A stretch of 58,662 nt of DNA, taken from the NCBI RefSeq assembly GCF_947072515.1, contig NZ_CAMTIG010000022.1, forward strand, positions 1 through 58,662. The letters run 5' to 3'. Shown piece after piece: positions 32,838 to 41,596 of the stretch. The position numbers and the translations under genes were made by a program. Source of the DNA: an uncultured Clostridium sp. GTDB lineage: Bacteria; Bacillota; Clostridia; Clostridiales; Clostridiaceae. Numbering within the stretch: the first letter of the stretch is position 1; each line of letters starts with the position of its first letter. Below the pieces are notes generated by a model, which had not been told where the DNA came from, did no database searches, and saw only the letters and a list, made by a program, of their open reading frames with translations.

Positions 32838-33506
32838 ATGCCAATACCTGTTATAACATCAATAATATCAGCAATTTCTATAATATGTGGATCATTACTT
32901 GGAGGATTTTTAAGTTGGATAATTAACAATAAATTATACGATATTAGACGAAGAGAAGATGATGCAAAATTACAAGAAAATAGAGAGTATGAAGAAAGAT
33001 TTAAAATAAAGGAAGTTTGTGCCAATGCAAATGTTATACGATTAGATGTCTGTACAGCAATTTATACGAGCATTAGGGGGATATTAAACTTTGATAGTAT
33101 AGAATATATATATATACTACCTATAAACAAAGGATACTCATGTGCGGTAGCTTCATTAAGTGATAAATATAATTTAAAAGAGTTAAGTTATATTTATCAG
33201 TTATATGGAATTATAGAAAAAGTAAATAGAGATATTATTGATTGCAAAGAAAAAGAAGAAATATTAAAAGGGTTCTATTCTATAATAAAAAAAATATATG
33301 GGAATAATTATAAAGAAATTTTAGAGATTGATATAAATAATGTTACATATAAGCAATTATGCAGAAATGAATATATAAAAAAGGGCTATGCAGATGTTTT
33401 AAAAAAATTAGATTATTTATGTGCAGAAGAAAATATTTTAAAAGAGAAACTTCAAATTAAAAATAAAAGTATTGAAGAAGAGGCCATAAAAAGAAGTGAA
33501 AAATAA
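32838..33506 (+). CDS. Hypothetical membrane-anchored protein, 222 residues
   Basis: N-terminal hydrophobic helix (VITSIISAISIICGSLLGGFLSWII), then a long charged coiled-coil-like region (YDIRRREDDAKLQENREYEERFKIKE) and a helical remainder. No catalytic motif. GAGAGGACGAG lies 6-16 nt before the ATG. It is flanked by convergent transcription units with terminators, so it is monocistronic. Family not recognised. Confidence 0.55.
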   Translation: MPIPVITSIISAISIICGSLLGGFLSWIINNKLYDIRRREDDAKLQENREYEERFKIKEVCANANVIRLDVCTAIYTSIRGILNFDSIEYIYILPINKGYSCAVASLSDKYNLKELSYIYQLYGIIEKVNRDIIDCKEKEEILKGFYSIIKKIYGNNYKEILEIDINNVTYKQLCRNEYIKKGYADVLKKLDYLCAEENILKEKLQIKNKSIEEEAIKRSEK

Positions 33507-33537
33507 AGCACCTTTTTATTAAGATGCTTTATTTTAA
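33500..33537. terminator. Bidirectional terminator
   Basis: AAAATAAAGCA and TGCTTTATTTT arms around a 13-nt loop; it ends the gene at 32838 and overlaps the end of the convergent padR gene. Confidence 0.7.
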
Positions 33538-33918
33538 AAGTAATAACTTTATTTTATCTAAAGTAGCTTTAGTTTTATCTAAGTTAGTAACATAATCAGA
33601 AAGATTATTTTTTAGAAAAAGTAATCCTGAATCAGTTATATGATAGATTTTTTTGCTTCTTTTATTTGAAACTTCATCGCCAGTCCACGTAGATACTACA
33701 TAGCCACATTTTTCAAGCTCATAAAGACTTTCATAAACTGTACTAGATGAAACTGGAAAAGGCAGTGCTGATGATTCAAATGTCTCTTTAAAATCTGAAA
33801 GAACCCTATTTCCAAATACAGTATTTCCTTTTGAGAGTTCTTTTAAAATGTATAGCATATACATCATTTTTGCATTAACAACATTTCTAGGTACAATTGC
33901 TCTATTTCGTTTATCCAT
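33529..33918 (-). CDS. PadR family transcriptional regulator
   Basis: A 129-residue winged-helix regulator of the PadR type: MYMLYILKELSKGNTVFGNRVLSDF, then SSSTVYESLYELEKCGYVVSTW (the recognition helix and wing) and a helical dimerisation end. It probably represses a nearby membrane or secondary-metabolite gene. It is divergent from the Cys/Gly-rich protein gene at 34040, so that gene is the likely target. AAGAGGTGA precedes the ATG. Confidence 0.85.
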   Translation of the reverse strand: MDKRNRAIVPRNVVNAKMMYMLYILKELSKGNTVFGNRVLSDFKETFESSALPFPVSSSTVYESLYELEKCGYVVSTWTGDEVSNKRSKKIYHITDSGLLFLKNNLSDYVTNLDKTKATLDKIKLLLLK

Positions 33919-34039
33919 AAAATCACCTCTTAATAAAAAGTATACTTAAAAAATATATATTCGTAAATAAAATATTGAACATTTAAAAATATAAATCATA
34001 TTATATATTATATTAACGAATGAAATGGAGTGTGTGTAT

Positions 34040-34252
34040 ATGTCTAGAAGAGGATGTTGTTGTAATAATTGTTGCAGCTGCAGAAGTAATTGTTGTGGAA
34101 ACAACTGTGGATGCGGAGGAAATAATTGCGGATATTCAAATTGCGGTATGGGAAACTGTGGTATGGGAAATGGTGGATTCGGAAACTGCGGATTCGGAAA
34201 TAGTCCTTTATTATGGATTTTACTATTAGCAAATAATAGAAGTTGTTTTTAG
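34040..34252 (+). CDS. Cys/Gly/Asn-rich small protein (possible spore coat or metal-binding protein)
   Basis: 70 residues from ATG 34040 (GGAG 10 nt upstream; ATG 34025 overlaps it). The protein is extremely rich in Cys (15, at 6-8, 11, 12, 14, 18, 19, 23, 25, 30, 35, 40, 50 and 69), Gly and Asn, with repeated CGMGN / FGN units. It ends in a short hydrophobic LLWILLLANN segment. This composition suggests a cross-linked structural protein such as a spore-coat component, or a metal-binding protein; I see no homology to a named coat protein. It is divergent from padR and followed by a terminator. Confidence 0.6.
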   Translation: MSRRGCCCNNCCSCRSNCCGNNCGCGGNNCGYSNCGMGNCGMGNGGFGNCGFGNSPLLWILLLANNRSCF

Positions 34253-34257
34253 AATAT

Positions 34258-34300
34258 AAAATCAAAATAGCTAGAAATTTTTCTAGCTATTTTGATTTTA
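34258..34300 (+). terminator. Strong terminator
   Basis: A 20-bp perfect stem (AAAATCAAAATAGCTAGAAA and complement) with a short loop; the T-tract is part of the arm. Confidence 0.88.
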
Positions 34301-34383
34301 ACAATATGTACTAATTCTGATAATAGTATTACAATATAATTATAAGGATTTTGATAAATTAAAGTAGAATTTTAGGAGGAAGT

Positions 34384-34929
34384 ATGTATAATTATATTGA
34401 TGAGATAAGCAAGATAGCCCAAGGAATAATAAAAAGTTATGAGGATAATAAAAAAATAGCAGTTGATTGTACATTAGGAAATGGGCATGATACGGATTTT
34501 TTAAGTAAATCATTTGATAAAGTATATGCTTTTGATATACAAAAGGAAGCATGTGATAAGTATTCTAATGCTGAAAATACAATGGTAATAAATGATTCAC
34601 ATGAATATTTAGATAAATATATAAAAGAAAATGTCGATTGTATAATGTATAACTTAGGATTTTTACCTGGTAGTAAAGATAAAGCTATAACAACTAAAAG
34701 TGAAACAACTATTAAAAGTATCAACGAAGGCTTAAAAATTTTAAATCCAAAAGGAATAATGACAATCTGTGTATATATAGGACATGATGAAGGAAAAAAA
34801 GAGGAAACTTGCATACTTGACTATTTAAGTAAATTACCTAAAGAAAGGTTCGCAGTTATGGAACATAGGTATATAAACAGAAACAATCTAGCACCTAGAC
34901 TATTTGTAATTGAAAAAAATTCAAATTAA
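34384..34929 (+). CDS. mnmM: SAM-dependent methyltransferase, YtqB/MnmM-like
   Basis: A 181-residue class I methyltransferase: SAM-binding loop DCTLGNGHDTDFL, acidic residue in VYAFDIQKEA, and the hallmark NLGFLPGSKD followed by TTKSETTIKSI. B. subtilis YtqB (MnmM) has these blocks and methylates the aminomethyl group at wobble uridine 34 of tRNA. TAGGAGG precedes the ATG. The family match is good; the tRNA role is transferred from the homologue. Confidence 0.8.
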   Translation: MYNYIDEISKIAQGIIKSYEDNKKIAVDCTLGNGHDTDFLSKSFDKVYAFDIQKEACDKYSNAENTMVINDSHEYLDKYIKENVDCIMYNLGFLPGSKDKAITTKSETTIKSINEGLKILNPKGIMTICVYIGHDEGKKEETCILDYLSKLPKERFAVMEHRYINRNNLAPRLFVIEKNSN

Positions 34930-35007
34930 AATGAAATTTTAATTGCATTAAATGTCATTAAATGTTAAAATTATTTTGCTTAATTAAATAAGAAAAGTAG
35001 GTATATT

Positions 35008-35922
35008 ATGAAAGAATTAATAGAAAAATTAGAGTTAAACGAAAATAAGGATTTAATGAGATTAATCCAAATTAGATTTTCAAAACTAAGTAAAGGCCAG
35101 AAATTAATAGCAGACTATATTTTAAATAATTATGATAAAGCAGCATTTATGACAGCAGCAAAACTAGGGACATCTGTTGGAGTATCTGAATCAACAGTAG
35201 TAAGATTTGCAAATGAATTAGGATTTTCAGGATATCCTAAACTACAGAAGGCTTTACAAGAATTAATTAAAAATAAATTGACAACAGTTCAAAGGTTAGA
35301 ACTTTCAAATGATTATATATCTGATTCAGATGCTTTAAAGGGTGTTTTAAAGTCAGATATGGAAAATATAAGATCAACTTTAGAAAAAATAAATCCTGAA
35401 ATTTTTGAACAAGTAATTGATGAAATTTTCAAAGCAAAAAAAATATACATAATAGGATTAAGAAGTTCTACAGCAGTTGCAGAATTCTTAGGTTTTTATT
35501 TAAATATAATTTTACAAAATGTAAGAACTGTAAGTTATGGTATTTCAGATATTTTTGAACAAATAATAAATGTGCGAGAAGGAGATCTTGTTATTGGTAT
35601 TGGGTTTCCACGTTATGCATCTAAAACAATTGATGCATTGGATTTTGCAAAGTCAAGAGGAGCAAAAGTTGTTGCTATAACAGATAGTATAATATCACCA
35701 TTATCTGTAAAATCAGATTTATCTTTAATAGCTGAAAGTAATATGGCATCTTTCGTTGATTCTTTAGTTGCACCATTATCATTAGTTAATGCACTTATTA
35801 TAGCTGTAGGTATGAGAGAAAAAGAAAACATTGCAAATATATTCGGATCACTTGAATCAATTTGGCAAGATTATAAAATATATCAAATAAATAATAAAAC
35901 AATTTCCGATTTAGAAAAATAA
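35008..35922 (+). CDS. MurR/RpiR family transcriptional regulator
   Basis: A 304-residue regulator: N-terminal HTH_6 (GQKLIADYILNNYDKAAFMTAAKLGTSVGVSESTVVRFANELGFSGYPKLQKAL) and C-terminal SIS sugar-phosphate domain (KKIYIIGLRSSTAVAEFLGFYLN, GDLVIGIGFPRYASKTIDAL). It senses a phosphosugar ligand and usually represses an adjacent sugar or amino sugar gene; none is obvious next to it, so the target is elsewhere or subtle. GTAGGT lies 7 nt before the ATG. A terminator follows. Confidence 0.92.
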   Translation: MKELIEKLELNENKDLMRLIQIRFSKLSKGQKLIADYILNNYDKAAFMTAAKLGTSVGVSESTVVRFANELGFSGYPKLQKALQELIKNKLTTVQRLELSNDYISDSDALKGVLKSDMENIRSTLEKINPEIFEQVIDEIFKAKKIYIIGLRSSTAVAEFLGFYLNIILQNVRTVSYGISDIFEQIINVREGDLVIGIGFPRYASKTIDALDFAKSRGAKVVAITDSIISPLSVKSDLSLIAESNMASFVDSLVAPLSLVNALIIAVGMREKENIANIFGSLESIWQDYKIYQINNKTISDLEK

Positions 35923-35929
35923 AAAATTT

Positions 35930-35966
35930 TAAAAAGCTAAAAGAAGGATTTCTTTTAGCTTTTTAA
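35930..35966 (+). terminator. Terminator after RpiR gene
   Basis: AAAAAGCTAAAAGA and TCTTTTAGCTTTTT arms with a 6-nt loop, T-rich 3' arm. Confidence 0.8.
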
Positions 35967-36014
35967 AATATTATAAAGAAAATATCAAACTACGTAAGTG
36001 AATAGGAGAAATAG

Positions 36015-36662
36015 ATGAAAGGTTTATTTTTAGATGTAGGCATAGATAAAATAGATGCTGTATATTTTAGTAAAAATAAATTATTAGAAAATATAACCTA
36101 TAAAGATGATGAAAAGAATAATATAGATGCAGTTTTTGAAGATAAAGAGATAGATGTGATTATTTTTAAAGATAAGGAATCACTAGAATTCTTTTCGAAA
36201 ATTAATTTGAAATTAAATAAAACTTATAATTATGTTATTTTAGAAGAAGTTGCTTTTAAATGTACAGGAGAAAAGATAGAGTTAAAAGAAAAAGATAGTA
36301 TTTTTTGTATAACATTAATTAATTTTATAGAAATTAATTTTGAGTATAATTTTAATGAAGAAAAGTTAAATAATAAGATATACTTAAATAAAGAAAATAT
36401 ATTAGCTTTTAAAAATATTTTAGTAACTGGAAAAATTAGAAGTTTTACAAGAGGAGAAATATTTCAAAAAATTAGAGGGTTAAAAGGAAATCCATGTGGG
36501 AGTTATTCAGATAATGTAGATATTTTAGTTAAAGGAAATGTAAATCATAGAACGAATAAACTAAGATGTGTAGAAGAAGCAAACTTAAAAGGAAAAAATA
36601 TTATCATTTTAAATGAAGAGGAATTTAAAGAAATTCTATTAAATAACGAAGGAGTGTTTTAG
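36015..36662 (+). CDS. Protein with C-terminal BRCT-like domain
   Basis: 215 residues. The last 80 (about 132-208) match the BRCT fold as found at the end of NAD+-dependent DNA ligase: FKNILVTGKIRSFTRGEIFQ, a Gly-containing turn, YSDNVDILVKGN, and NIIILNEEEFKEIL. The first 130 residues are an unrecognised alpha/beta region (starting MKGLFLDVGIDKIDAVYFSK). No catalytic motif is seen. The stop is immediately followed by the TTG start of the HI0933 flavoprotein, so they share one transcript. BRCT domains usually bind DNA ends or phosphopeptides; here the role is unknown. Confidence 0.65.
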   Translation: MKGLFLDVGIDKIDAVYFSKNKLLENITYKDDEKNNIDAVFEDKEIDVIIFKDKESLEFFSKINLKLNKTYNYVILEEVAFKCTGEKIELKEKDSIFCITLINFIEINFEYNFNEEKLNNKIYLNKENILAFKNILVTGKIRSFTRGEIFQKIRGLKGNPCGSYSDNVDILVKGNVNHRTNKLRCVEEANLKGKNIIILNEEEFKEILLNNEGVF

Positions 36663-37880
36663 TTGAAAAAAGTAGTTGTAATAGGTGCTGGACCAGCAGG
36701 AATAATGGCAGCAATAGAGGCTAGTAATAAAGGAAATAGTGTATTATTAATAGATGGTAATGAGAAGATAGGAAAAAAATTATTTATAACAGGAAAAGGA
36801 AGATGTAATGTAACTAATAATAGAGACATATCAGAATTTTTTGATTTTATTCCGGGAAATCCATACTTTTTATATAGTTCACTATACACATTCACAAATC
36901 TTGATACAATAAATTTCTTTGAGTCTAAAGGAATTCAGTTAAAAGTAGAAAGAGGAGAGCGTATGTTTCCTAAATCAGATAAGTCTTCTGATATATTAAA
37001 AGGGCTTAATATTGGATTAAAAGAAGCTGGAGTAAAAGTAAAATTAAATAGTTTAGTTACAGATATAAATGTGAGTAAAGAAAATACTATTAATTACATA
37101 GAAGTCAATAATACTGAGAAAATTTATGGTGATCACTTTATATTAGCAACTGGTGGAGCATCATATCCATTAACAGGATCAAGAGGGGATGGACAAAAGT
37201 TTAGTAAAGCATTAGGCCATAATATTGTTGATTTAAAGCCATCACTAGTTCCTATAGAAATTAAAAATAGCTTTATTAAAGAATTAATGGGATTATCTCT
37301 TAGAAATATAGAACTTACATTATTAGAAAACAATAAAAAGGTATATAGTGGATTTGGAGAAATGCTTTTTACTCATTATGGAGTATCAGGGCCTTTAGTT
37401 TTAAAAGGAAGTAGATATATTAAAGACAAAAATTATGTCATAAGTTTAGATTTAAAGCCAGCACTAGATGTTAAAGCATTAGATACTAGAGTTCAAAATG
37501 ATTTTAAGAAATATATTAACAAACCATTTAAAAATGCATTAGATAATCTATTACCAAAAAAATTAATACCAACAGTAATATTATTATCTAATATTGATGA
37601 GAATAAGCAAGTAAATGAAATAACAAAAGTTGAAAGAAAAAATTTAGTTCATTTATTAAAGAATTTCAACTTAGATGTAAAGGGACTTAGATCATTATCA
37701 GAAGCAATTGTAACAGCTGGTGGAGTAGATACAAAGGAAATTGATCCATCTACAATGAAGAGTAAACTAATATCAAACTTATCATTTGCAGGTGAAGTTA
37801 TTGATGTAGATGCTTTCACTGGAGGATATAATGTTCAAGTAGCTTTATCCACAGGATATATTGCTGGAAGTAATATTTAA
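36663..37880 (+). CDS. HI0933 family NAD(P)/FAD-dependent oxidoreductase
   Basis: A 405-residue flavoprotein: Rossmann lead KKVVVIGAGPAGIMAAIEAS, GKKLFITGKGRCNVTN, the NAD-side GDHFILATGGASYPLTGSRG, and C-terminal FAGEVIDVDAFTGGYNVQVALSTG. This fits the YhiN/HI0933 family; members near bile acid genes are called BaiN, but that activity cannot be assumed here. The start is TTG at 36663, read from AAGGAGTG; the normal N-terminal motif requires it. It directly follows the BRCT-like gene. Confidence 0.9.
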   Translation: MKKVVVIGAGPAGIMAAIEASNKGNSVLLIDGNEKIGKKLFITGKGRCNVTNNRDISEFFDFIPGNPYFLYSSLYTFTNLDTINFFESKGIQLKVERGERMFPKSDKSSDILKGLNIGLKEAGVKVKLNSLVTDINVSKENTINYIEVNNTEKIYGDHFILATGGASYPLTGSRGDGQKFSKALGHNIVDLKPSLVPIEIKNSFIKELMGLSLRNIELTLLENNKKVYSGFGEMLFTHYGVSGPLVLKGSRYIKDKNYVISLDLKPALDVKALDTRVQNDFKKYINKPFKNALDNLLPKKLIPTVILLSNIDENKQVNEITKVERKNLVHLLKNFNLDVKGLRSLSEAIVTAGGVDTKEIDPSTMKSKLISNLSFAGEVIDVDAFTGGYNVQVALSTGYIAGSNI

Positions 37881-37950
37881 AAACTTGTTTAAAAAAGCAT
37901 AAAGCTTTATAATAAATTTGTAAACATAAAAATTGAAAGGTGGATTAAAT

Positions 37951-38610
37951 TTGAGAATATCAGTAGCTATAGATGGACCTGCAGGAGCAGGAAAAAGTAC
38001 TATTGCAAAACTAGTAGCAAAAAATTTTGATTTAATGTATATAAATACAGGAGCGATGTATAGAACTGTAGCATTAATGGCAGATAAAAATGGATTTAAG
38101 CCAGAAAATATAAATGAAATAATTCAAATGATAGATGGATTAGATATGTATTTTGAAAATGATGATTTATATTTAAATGGTGAGAATATTCAAGAAAAAT
38201 TATCTATGCCTTATATAAATAAAATAGTGTCTGCATATGCATCTATTAGAGAGGTTAGAGAAGCTTTAGTAAAAAGACAAAGAGAAATGTCTAAAAAATT
38301 CAATGTAATAATGGATGGAAGAGACATCGGTACAGTTGTATTGAAAGATTCTAAGTTTAAATTTTTCTTAACAGCTACACCAGAAGAGAGAGCAGAAAGA
38401 AGATATAAGGAACTTATATCTAAAAAAATAGATTGTTCTTATGAAGAAATATTAAAAGATATCATAAGAAGAGATAATGAAGATAGTACAAGAGAAATAG
38501 ATCCTTTAAGAAAGGCTGATGATGCTATTGAAATAGATACAACAGGCCTTAATATTGAAGAAGTTACAGAAAAAATTTCATTAGAGATTAGAAAAAATTT
38601 AAATTGTTAA
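37951..38610 (+). CDS. cmk: Cytidylate kinase
   Basis: A 219-residue nucleoside monophosphate kinase that converts CMP and dCMP to diphosphates. Family blocks: RISVAIDGPAGAGKSTIAK (P-loop), INTGAMYRTVAL, and MDGRDIGTVVLKD. The start is TTG 37951, 8 nt after AAAGGTGG; the upstream in-frame TTG at 37933 is inside the ribosome-site region. In clostridia cmk, ispH and a gene for a ribosomal protein S1-type protein form a set, and this order is seen here. Confidence 0.93.
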   Translation: MRISVAIDGPAGAGKSTIAKLVAKNFDLMYINTGAMYRTVALMADKNGFKPENINEIIQMIDGLDMYFENDDLYLNGENIQEKLSMPYINKIVSAYASIREVREALVKRQREMSKKFNVIMDGRDIGTVVLKDSKFKFFLTATPEERAERRYKELISKKIDCSYEEILKDIIRRDNEDSTREIDPLRKADDAIEIDTTGLNIEEVTEKISLEIRKNLNC

Positions 38611-38629
38611 ATTTACAGGAGAATAATAA

Positions 38630-39484
38630 ATGAGAAATGTATTATTAGCTGAAAGCGCTGGATTTTGTTTTGGTGTTAAAAGAGCTGTAGATAAATCAAT
38701 AGAGATACAACAACAGTATGGTAAAAAAATATATACTTTAGGACCTTTGATTCATAACAATGATGTAGTTGAATATTTAAGAGAAAATAATATTTTTTCA
38801 GTAGAGTTAGAAGACATGTCAAATCTTTGCGAAGATGATATTGTCGTTGTAAGATCACATGGGATTCCTGAAAAAACTTTAAATATCTTAAAAGAAAAAG
38901 GATTAACAGTTATTGATGCAACATGTCCTTTTGTGACAAATATTCAAAAGAAGGTTAGAAAATATTCAGATAAAGGATATGAAATAGTAATATTAGGAGA
39001 TGAAAAACATCCAGAAGTAGTAGGAATTAATGGTTGGTGTAGTGATAAAGCTATAATCACTCAAAATGGAGAGTTTAAATCACAAATTCCAAGTAAAGTT
39101 TGTGTAGTTTCACAAACTACAGAAAAAGAAGCAAACTGGAAAAAAACTATTTCTAATTTATCATTTAACACAAAGGAATTACTAGCCTTTAATACTATCT
39201 GTTCAGCAACAGAAGTAAGACAAAAAAGTGTGCTAGAACTTTCTAAAAAAGTCGATGCAATGATTGTAATTGGCGGAAAGAATAGTTCTAATACAACTAA
39301 GTTATATCAAATAGCAAAAGAAAATTGTGAAAATACAATTCATATAGAGAATGCAAAAGAACTACCAATAGATGAATACGTTAAAAATAAAAACTACAAA
39401 ACTGTTGGAATAACTGCTGGTGCATCTACACCAGATTGGATTATAGATGAAGTTATTCAAATAATGAAAAGTGGAATAAATTAA
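38630..39484 (+). CDS. ispH: 4-hydroxy-3-methylbut-2-enyl diphosphate reductase
   Basis: A 284-residue [4Fe-4S] enzyme (LytB) that makes isopentenyl and dimethylallyl diphosphate in the last step of the MEP pathway. The three cluster cysteines are Cys13 (AGFCFGVKRA), Cys99 (ATCPFVT) and Cys191 (NTICSATEVRQ); the TTEK-like stretch is present. ACAGGAGA precedes the ATG. In many clostridia ispH is fused to an S1-domain protein; here the S1 gene is separate, 52 nt downstream. So the linkage is kept, but not the fusion. Confidence 0.93.
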   Translation: MRNVLLAESAGFCFGVKRAVDKSIEIQQQYGKKIYTLGPLIHNNDVVEYLRENNIFSVELEDMSNLCEDDIVVVRSHGIPEKTLNILKEKGLTVIDATCPFVTNIQKKVRKYSDKGYEIVILGDEKHPEVVGINGWCSDKAIITQNGEFKSQIPSKVCVVSQTTEKEANWKKTISNLSFNTKELLAFNTICSATEVRQKSVLELSKKVDAMIVIGGKNSSNTTKLYQIAKENCENTIHIENAKELPIDEYVKNKNYKTVGITAGASTPDWIIDEVIQIMKSGIN

Positions 39485-39536
39485 TACTTATGATAAAAAC
39501 ATTTTAACTGTATAAATAAACTTTGGAGGTATAGAT

Positions 39537-40613
39537 ATGATTGAGAAGAATATCTTAAATAATGAACAATTGGAATTTATGAATGCTGTTGATAAAGAAG
39601 TTAGAATTGGTGATGAAATAGTTGGAAAAATAATATCAATTAATGAAGAGGGAATATTCGTTTCACTAGTTGGTTACATGACAGATGGAATAATTCCAAT
39701 GAGAGAAATAACAATAAAAGAAGATACTTTAGAAGTATTAAATAGATTAAATGTAGGTGATGCTATTACAGCAAAAGTAATAAAGCTTAAAAATACAGAT
39801 AATTTAGTTGTATTGTCTCGAATGGAGTATGAAAAAGAAGAAGCTATTGAAATACTGAAACAATATTATAATGATAATGTTAAATTTAAAATCAAAATTG
39901 CAGAAGTAAAAGAAAATGGATTAGTTGGATATTATAGCGGGATAAGAATATTTATACCAGCATCTCAAATAGATATACAATTTATTACAGATAGAACTAA
40001 GTTTTTAAACACAGAAGTAGAAATTATCTTAATAGAATTTAAATTAGGTAGACCTAATAGAATTATTGGTTCAAGAAGACTGGTAAAGGAAATTGAACTA
40101 AAGAATCTAGAAGATAATACTTGGAATACATTAGAAATCGGACAAGTTGTTTCAGGAGAAGTGAGAAGATTTACTAATTTCGGAGCATTTATAAATGTAA
40201 ATGGTATTGATGGATTAGTTCACGTATCACAAATATCTTGGCTTCATGTAAAACATCCTAAAGATTACTTGAACATAGGTGATGTTATAGATGTAAAAAT
40301 AATTGACATGAATAGAGAACAAGGAAGATTATCTTTAAGTATTAAACAATTAAGTCCAGAACCATGGTCTGTAATTCAAGATAAATATGGGGAAGATTCG
40401 GTTGTATTAGGTAAAGTTGTTAAAATAAATGATTTTGGGGCATTTATAGAATTAGAACCTGGAATTGATGGTTTAGTTCATATTTCTAAAATAAGTCATA
40501 ATAAAATAAATAGCCCTAGTGATATTCTTAATGTTGGAGATGAAATTAAAGTAAGAATACTTTCAGTTGACAGTAAGAATAAAAGAGTCAGTTTAAGCAT
40601 AAAAGATGTATAA
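39537..40613 (+). CDS. S1 RNA-binding domain protein (ribosomal protein S1-like)
   Basis: 358 residues with four S1 repeats, e.g. GDEIVGKIISINEEGIFVSLV, GQVVSGEVRRFTNFGAFINVNGIDGLVHVSQIS and GKVVKINDFGAFIELEPGIDGLVHISKISHNK. It corresponds to the S1 part of the IspH-S1 fusions in clostridia. It probably binds mRNA on the small ribosomal subunit; whether it is a true ribosomal component or a translation-related factor is not settled in Firmicutes. TTGGAGG precedes the ATG. It is the end of the cmk-ispH run. Confidence 0.88.
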   Translation: MIEKNILNNEQLEFMNAVDKEVRIGDEIVGKIISINEEGIFVSLVGYMTDGIIPMREITIKEDTLEVLNRLNVGDAITAKVIKLKNTDNLVVLSRMEYEKEEAIEILKQYYNDNVKFKIKIAEVKENGLVGYYSGIRIFIPASQIDIQFITDRTKFLNTEVEIILIEFKLGRPNRIIGSRRLVKEIELKNLEDNTWNTLEIGQVVSGEVRRFTNFGAFINVNGIDGLVHVSQISWLHVKHPKDYLNIGDVIDVKIIDMNREQGRLSLSIKQLSPEPWSVIQDKYGEDSVVLGKVVKINDFGAFIELEPGIDGLVHISKISHNKINSPSDILNVGDEIKVRILSVDSKNKRVSLSIKDV

Positions 40614-40620
40614 ATTTTGA

Positions 40621-40652
40621 AGCTGTATCTATTAGATACAGCCTCTTCTATT
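40621..40652 (+). terminator. Terminator after S1 gene
   Basis: AGGCTGTATCTA-type arms (AAGCTGTATCTA, then TAGATACAGCCT) with a 2-nt loop, then CTTCTATTTTA. Confidence 0.65.
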
Positions 40653-40671
40653 TTATATTAGTAGGTGAAGT

Positions 40672-41529
40672 ATGATAAAGTTTGAAAAGCTTAAAATAAA
40701 AAATATTGCACATGCGAAAAAATTAATAAATAAATGTCACTATGCACAAAAAGAAAATATTATAATTAAATATGCAGCAGGGACATTTTTAGAAAAATAT
40801 ACATTGAGAAGAACTATATATCTTATTAAATACAATAATATATATATAGGAATAGTATGGATAAAAAAAATAAATAAGAATGAACTTGAGATTATAGATA
40901 TACATGTAGAATCACAATACTTAGAAAAGATAGACTTAAAAAAAGTAAAAGAAAAACTAGTTGTATATGAAGGTATAAATAATCAAACGTTATTAGATAT
41001 TATGGAGAAAAATTCATTCATACAAATACAGAATGTTAAATTATTAAAAAAAGACATTGTTTTAGATGAAAATATAAATCAGGATTTATGTGAAACTAAT
41101 ATTAACTTTAAACCGTTCTTACAGAATAGAGATGAAGAACTAAGATGTAGTTTGCAAAATGAAATTTTTCATAATGAAGATAGGGTTCCGTTAGAGGAAA
41201 GTGATATATTTTTTGATGAACAACAAAGTTACTATATAGATGAACTTTCTATTTTTATTTATTATAATAATTTATCCGTTGGATATGCTCAAATAATAAA
41301 AAAGAAGGGTAGATTTTTTTTGGTTAACTTTGGAATCCTTAAAGAGTTTAGAAAATTAGGACTTGGAGAAAAATTCTTAGCACATATGTGTAATTTAGCT
41401 TATAAATATGAAATTAAAGAATTATATATAAATGTAGATGAAAATAATTTATCTGCTATAAACTTATATATGAAAGCTGGATTTATATATGTAAATAATA
41501 AGTATGCATGGATTAAGGAGTCTTTATAG
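40672..41529 (+). CDS. GNAT family N-acetyltransferase
   Basis: 285 residues with a complete GNAT domain in the second half: GYAQIIKKKGRFFLVNFGILKEFRKLGLGEKFL (strand 4 and the R/Q-x-x-G-x-G/A acetyl-CoA loop region), then ELYINVDENNLSAINLYMKAGF. The first half is a separate, more divergent region, perhaps a decayed GNAT repeat (YLIKYNNIYIGIVWIKK; ELEIIDIHVESQYLE). The acceptor is unknown. GTAGGTGAAG precedes the ATG. Confidence 0.82.
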   Translation: MIKFEKLKIKNIAHAKKLINKCHYAQKENIIIKYAAGTFLEKYTLRRTIYLIKYNNIYIGIVWIKKINKNELEIIDIHVESQYLEKIDLKKVKEKLVVYEGINNQTLLDIMEKNSFIQIQNVKLLKKDIVLDENINQDLCETNINFKPFLQNRDEELRCSLQNEIFHNEDRVPLEESDIFFDEQQSYYIDELSIFIYYNNLSVGYAQIIKKKGRFFLVNFGILKEFRKLGLGEKFLAHMCNLAYKYEIKELYINVDENNLSAINLYMKAGFIYVNNKYAWIKESL

Positions 41530-41596
41530 TATCTTTATACTTATAATGGATTATGATATAATACACTAGTAAATTTATAAAATGGAGGAATAGCAA

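Noticed and set aside
34020..34229. Plus-strand frame with repeated ETV/EIV residues overlapping the Cys-rich gene
   Set aside because: It is the same DNA read in another frame; the GGAG site and Cys/Gly repeat pattern support the 34040 frame.
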